NCBI RefSeq assembly: GCF_900156735.1 | Contig: NZ_FTOL01000004.1 | Location: 1-64,000 of the forward strand | Source of the DNA: Chryseobacterium ureilyticum | GTDB lineage: Bacteria; Bacteroidota; Bacteroidia; Flavobacteriales; Weeksellaceae | Direction of reading: 5' to 3' | Length of the DNA stretch: 64,000 nt | Shown: positions 61,310 to 64,000 of the stretch, piece after piece | Layout of the letters: the number at the start of each line of letters is the position of its first letter | Position numbering within the stretch: the stretch's first letter is position 1 | Notes under the pieces: generated by a model | What the model was told of the DNA's origin: nothing | Database searches by the model: none | What the model saw: the letters and a program-made list of their open reading frames with translations, nothing else | Made by a program: the position numbers and the translations under genes

Positions 61310-62716
61310 ATGAAAAAAATATTCATTATACTTCCACTCTTTTTGAGTGGATTTTTATTTTCTCAAAAAAAAGTCCAGAAGAAACCTGCCGGCAGAACAG
61401 CAATTCCTGTAAAATTAAACTATCACGATGAATTCAAAAAGATCTCAGACGAGATCATGGCTAATGGCAGAGCTTATGATAATCTTGGAGAACTCACAAA
61501 GGGAATCGGACCGCGTTTCAGTGCAACACCTGGTTATGCAAGAGCAGTAGAATGGGCTGAAAAAAAGTTCAAAGAAATAGGCATTAATATGATCTGGAGA
61601 CAAGAAGCCAAAGCTCCGGTCTGGATCAGAGGCAAAGAATCTTTACAGATAAAAGCAGAAAATGGAGACTGGAAAAACATAAGAATGCTTTCTTTCGGCA
61701 ACTCTGAAGGAACAGGCGGAAAAGATCTGACAGGTGAAATTGTTTTAATCAACTCTACTTCAGAGCTTAATGCAATGTCAATAGGACAATTAAAAGACAA
61801 GATAGTTTTCGTGAATGTTCCTATGGATCCGAAAATCATTAATACAAGTGATTCCTATTTACAAACAGCAAAATCAAAATTAATTTCCGCTTCTGTTATC
61901 GCTAAAACTGGTGCAAAAGCCTTAATTATAAGATCACTTACAACAGCTAGTGATGATACCCCTCATGCTAAAATGATTTACTACGAACCAGATGATAAAG
62001 TCAAAATTCCGGCATTATCAATAGGCGTAAGATCAGCAGATGAGCTGGAAAAAACTTTAAAAAAACAAAAGGTAACTGCCAAAATCAACATGACCGCCGA
62101 ATCAAAAGGCAGTACGACAAATCCTAACATCATCGCAGAAATTCAAGGTAAAAAAGACTCTAAGGTGATCGTTTTAGGTGCTCAGCTGGATTCCTGGGAT
62201 GTTGGTGAAGGAGCAATTGATGACGGAACAGGCGTTGCCCAATGTATCGAAGTGTTGAGAACCTTGAAAGCACTTGGGTATGAAAACAACCACACTATCC
62301 GCGTAGTTTTGTATGCCAATAGCGAAAACGGTGGACAAGGTCGTGAAATGTATGCTGCTTATGTGAAAAAAAGAGAGGAAAAACACATCTTTGCTTTAGG
62401 AACAGATGCCGGAGGGTATTCTCCACGAGGTTTTTCTCTGGATATGTCACCGCAAAGAAGAAGATTAGTCTCTCCATGGAAAGAATATTTTCTTCCTTAT
62501 GGTGTTTATGATTTTGATCAGACAGACGCAATTCAGGACATTTCGCCTTTGAAAAAGCTGGATATTCCTTTAGCAGAACTTGTGGTAGACACACAAAGAT
62601 ATTTTGACTATCATCATTCCGAACAGGATACTTTCGATAAAGTGAACAAAAGAGAACTTCTTCTCGGAGCTGTTGCAATAACGCAGATGATCTTTATGGT
62701 TGATAAAAACTGGTAA
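61310..62716 (+). CDS. M28-family peptidase homologue with degenerate active site
   Basis: 468 residues, with signal peptide to residue 19 (FLFSQ). PA-like insert (about 140-255) then the M28 domain with SWDVGEGAIDDGTGVAQCIE. Compared with the copy that follows, the first zinc-ligand His is Gln292 (GAQLDSWD, codon 62183-62185) and the catalytic Glu of the EE pair is Ser338 (ANSENG, codon 62321-62323). Asp304/305, Glu339, Asp366 and His435/436 are kept. It is therefore probably a pseudoenzyme or very weak enzyme. Reading frame is intact. Confidence 0.85.
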   Translation: MKKIFIILPLFLSGFLFSQKKVQKKPAGRTAIPVKLNYHDEFKKISDEIMANGRAYDNLGELTKGIGPRFSATPGYARAVEWAEKKFKEIGINMIWRQEAKAPVWIRGKESLQIKAENGDWKNIRMLSFGNSEGTGGKDLTGEIVLINSTSELNAMSIGQLKDKIVFVNVPMDPKIINTSDSYLQTAKSKLISASVIAKTGAKALIIRSLTTASDDTPHAKMIYYEPDDKVKIPALSIGVRSADELEKTLKKQKVTAKINMTAESKGSTTNPNIIAEIQGKKDSKVIVLGAQLDSWDVGEGAIDDGTGVAQCIEVLRTLKALGYENNHTIRVVLYANSENGGQGREMYAAYVKKREEKHIFALGTDAGGYSPRGFSLDMSPQRRRLVSPWKEYFLPYGVYDFDQTDAIQDISPLKKLDIPLAELVVDTQRYFDYHHSEQDTFDKVNKRELLLGAVAITQMIFMVDKNW

Positions 62717-62717
62717 T

Positions 62718-64000
62718 ATGAAAAAGACAATCAGCTTATCATTATTAGCTTTAGGAACCACCTTTTTATTAGGACAGACTAAAGAAGACTCCATTCAGTT
62801 TAACAAAATCTCCACCGAAATTTTAAATAACGGAAAAGGATATGATTAACTGCGGGAACTTACTAAAAACATTGGCAATCGTTTAAGCGGTTCCGAAGCT
62901 TATGAGAAATCCGTACAATGGGCAGCTCAAAAACTTCGGGATGCCGGTGCTGATAAAGTATGGCTTCAGGAAGTGATGATTCCCGTCTGGGTAAGAGGAA
63001 AAGAATCCTTACACATCAAAACATCTGATGGAAACTGGAAAAACCTTAAGATGCTTTCCCTTGGAAATTCTGAAGGTACAGCCGGAAAAGATGTTTCAGG
63101 AGAAATCATTATGGTAAAATCCTTAGAAGAATATGACAAACTTCCTGCTGAAAAGGTAAAAGATAAAATTGTTTTCTTTAATTATCCTTTCAATCAGGGA
63201 CATGTGCAGACTTTTATTTCCTATAGAGAAGCAGGTGCTTACCGACGAACTGCCGCTACATTAACGGCAAAAAAAGGTGGAAAATTTGCTATTATCCGAT
63301 CTCTTTCTTCAGCATTCGATGATGTTCCTCATACCGGAAATATGCGATATGAAGAAAACACTGTCAAAGTACCCGCTGTAACCATAGGAAGTACTACAGC
63401 CGACGAACTGGAAACCCTATTGAAGAATAAAAAAGTCACAGCAAAACTTAATTCCAACTGCGGTATGAAAGGAGAAAAACTCTCCCACTCTGTCATTGGT
63501 GAGATCACAGGTAAAAAAGATCAAAGTGTAATCGTAGTTGGTGGACATCTAGATTCTTGGGACGTAGGTGAAGGTGCCCACGATGATGGTGCCGGAATTG
63601 TTCAAAGCATTGAAGTATTAAGGACCTTCAAAAAACTGGGAATACAAAATAATCATACCATCAGAGCAGTCTGTTTCGCGAACGAAGAAAATGGCACAAA
63701 AGGCGGGAAACAATACGGAAAAACAGTAAAAGACAATAATGAAAAACACCTTTTTGCCATAGAATCCGATGCAGGGGGCTTTTCTCCCAGAGGAATCTCA
63801 TTGGAAATGGATGATACAAAAAGAAACCAGATCAAAAGCTGGGTAAATCTCTTTTTACCTTATGGGGTCTATAACTTTGAAGGAAAATATTCAGGTTCAG
63901 ATATTGCTCCACTTCATGAAATGGGCGTCCCTACTGCGGAACTTGTTCCTGAGCCACAACGTTATTTTGATATTCATCATACATCAGAAGACACTTTTGA
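62718..64000 (+). pseudogene. M28-family peptidase (carboxypeptidase Q-like), interrupted by TAA and cut by the window end
   Basis: ATG at 62718, one base after the previous stop, with signal peptide MKKTISLSLLALGTTFLLGQ. After 43 codons a TAA (62847-62849) interrupts the frame at a position where the upstream paralogue has Asn57 (AYDNLGELTK). The frame then continues in phase to the window end, through VWVRGKESLHIKTSDGNWKN to the M28 core. All expected residues are present: His in GGHLDSWDVGEGAHDDGAG (codon 63546-63548), the EE pair in FANEENGTKGG (63684-63689), SDAGG and HHTSED. A Tyr or Asn codon changed to TAA would explain it. If the TAA is real, no nearby start would restore the N-terminus. 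Confidence 0.8.

Noticed and set aside
1..64000. tRNA, rRNA, CRISPR array, integrase or transposase
   Set aside because: Looked for on both strands by eye and none recognised; a covariance-model search was not possible, so small RNAs could be missed.

Overview
The window reads as chromosomal DNA of a Flavobacteriia member, most likely Chryseobacterium or a close relative. The evidence is the AT-rich intergenic DNA, the Bacteroidetes -7 promoter motif (TAnnTTTG), type IX secretion (T9SS) C-terminal sorting domains, a SusC/SusD pair, a GLPGLI-family protein and flavobacterial small families. The genus is inferred from recalled protein families, not from a marker gene. No rRNA, tRNA, CRISPR array, insertion sequence or replication origin was recognised.

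Layout. 1-5.1 kb: a secreted PhoX-like protein, a decayed gene remnant with a perfect 18-bp inverted repeat, and an N-terminally extended di-haem cytochrome c peroxidase. 5.2-12.2 kb: mostly housekeeping genes: a nucleoside phosphorylase, an OhrR-like MarR regulator translationally coupled to a YeeZ-like NAD(P) protein, small membrane proteins, a YadA-head-like surface protein, tag and fabI. 12.2-20.3 kb: a polymorphic-toxin locus on the minus strand, made of a small secreted protein, a SpvB/FG-GAP plus RHS protein split by one in-frame TGA, a variable tip with a HEXXH metallopeptidase signature, a putative immunity lipoprotein and a broken third cistron. 20.7-30.3 kb: a polysaccharide utilisation locus (SusC, SusD, two GH30 hydrolases) with a divergent MFS transporter and a Nudix/NrtR-like regulator whose Nudix box is degenerate. 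30.4-33.7 kb: a glutaryl-CoA-type dehydrogenase and a T9SS-exported alpha/beta hydrolase. 34.0-40.8 kb: a tight four-gene cassette (TonB-dependent receptor, lipoprotein, outer-membrane barrel, di-haem peroxidase). This is the best candidate here for a poorly described system.

40.9-64 kb is mainly core: a patatin/Omp85 protein, an AddB-like nuclease with coupled DUF922 and lipoprotein genes, rsmG, a GLPGLI protein, an aminotransferase, an M16 peptidase, AhpC, thioredoxin with a small partner, a Bax-inhibitor-1 protein, a LuxC-like acyl-CoA reductase opposite a ferredoxin, serC-serA-DUF1015, and two tandem M28 peptidases. The first M28 copy is intact but has lost two active-site residues. The second keeps the catalytic residues but carries an in-frame TAA and runs off the window.

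A recurring oddity is single-codon nonsense interruption in otherwise well-preserved reading frames (12502-12504, 17082-17084, 62847-62849). This may be real gene decay or base-level sequence error, and the sequence alone cannot separate them.
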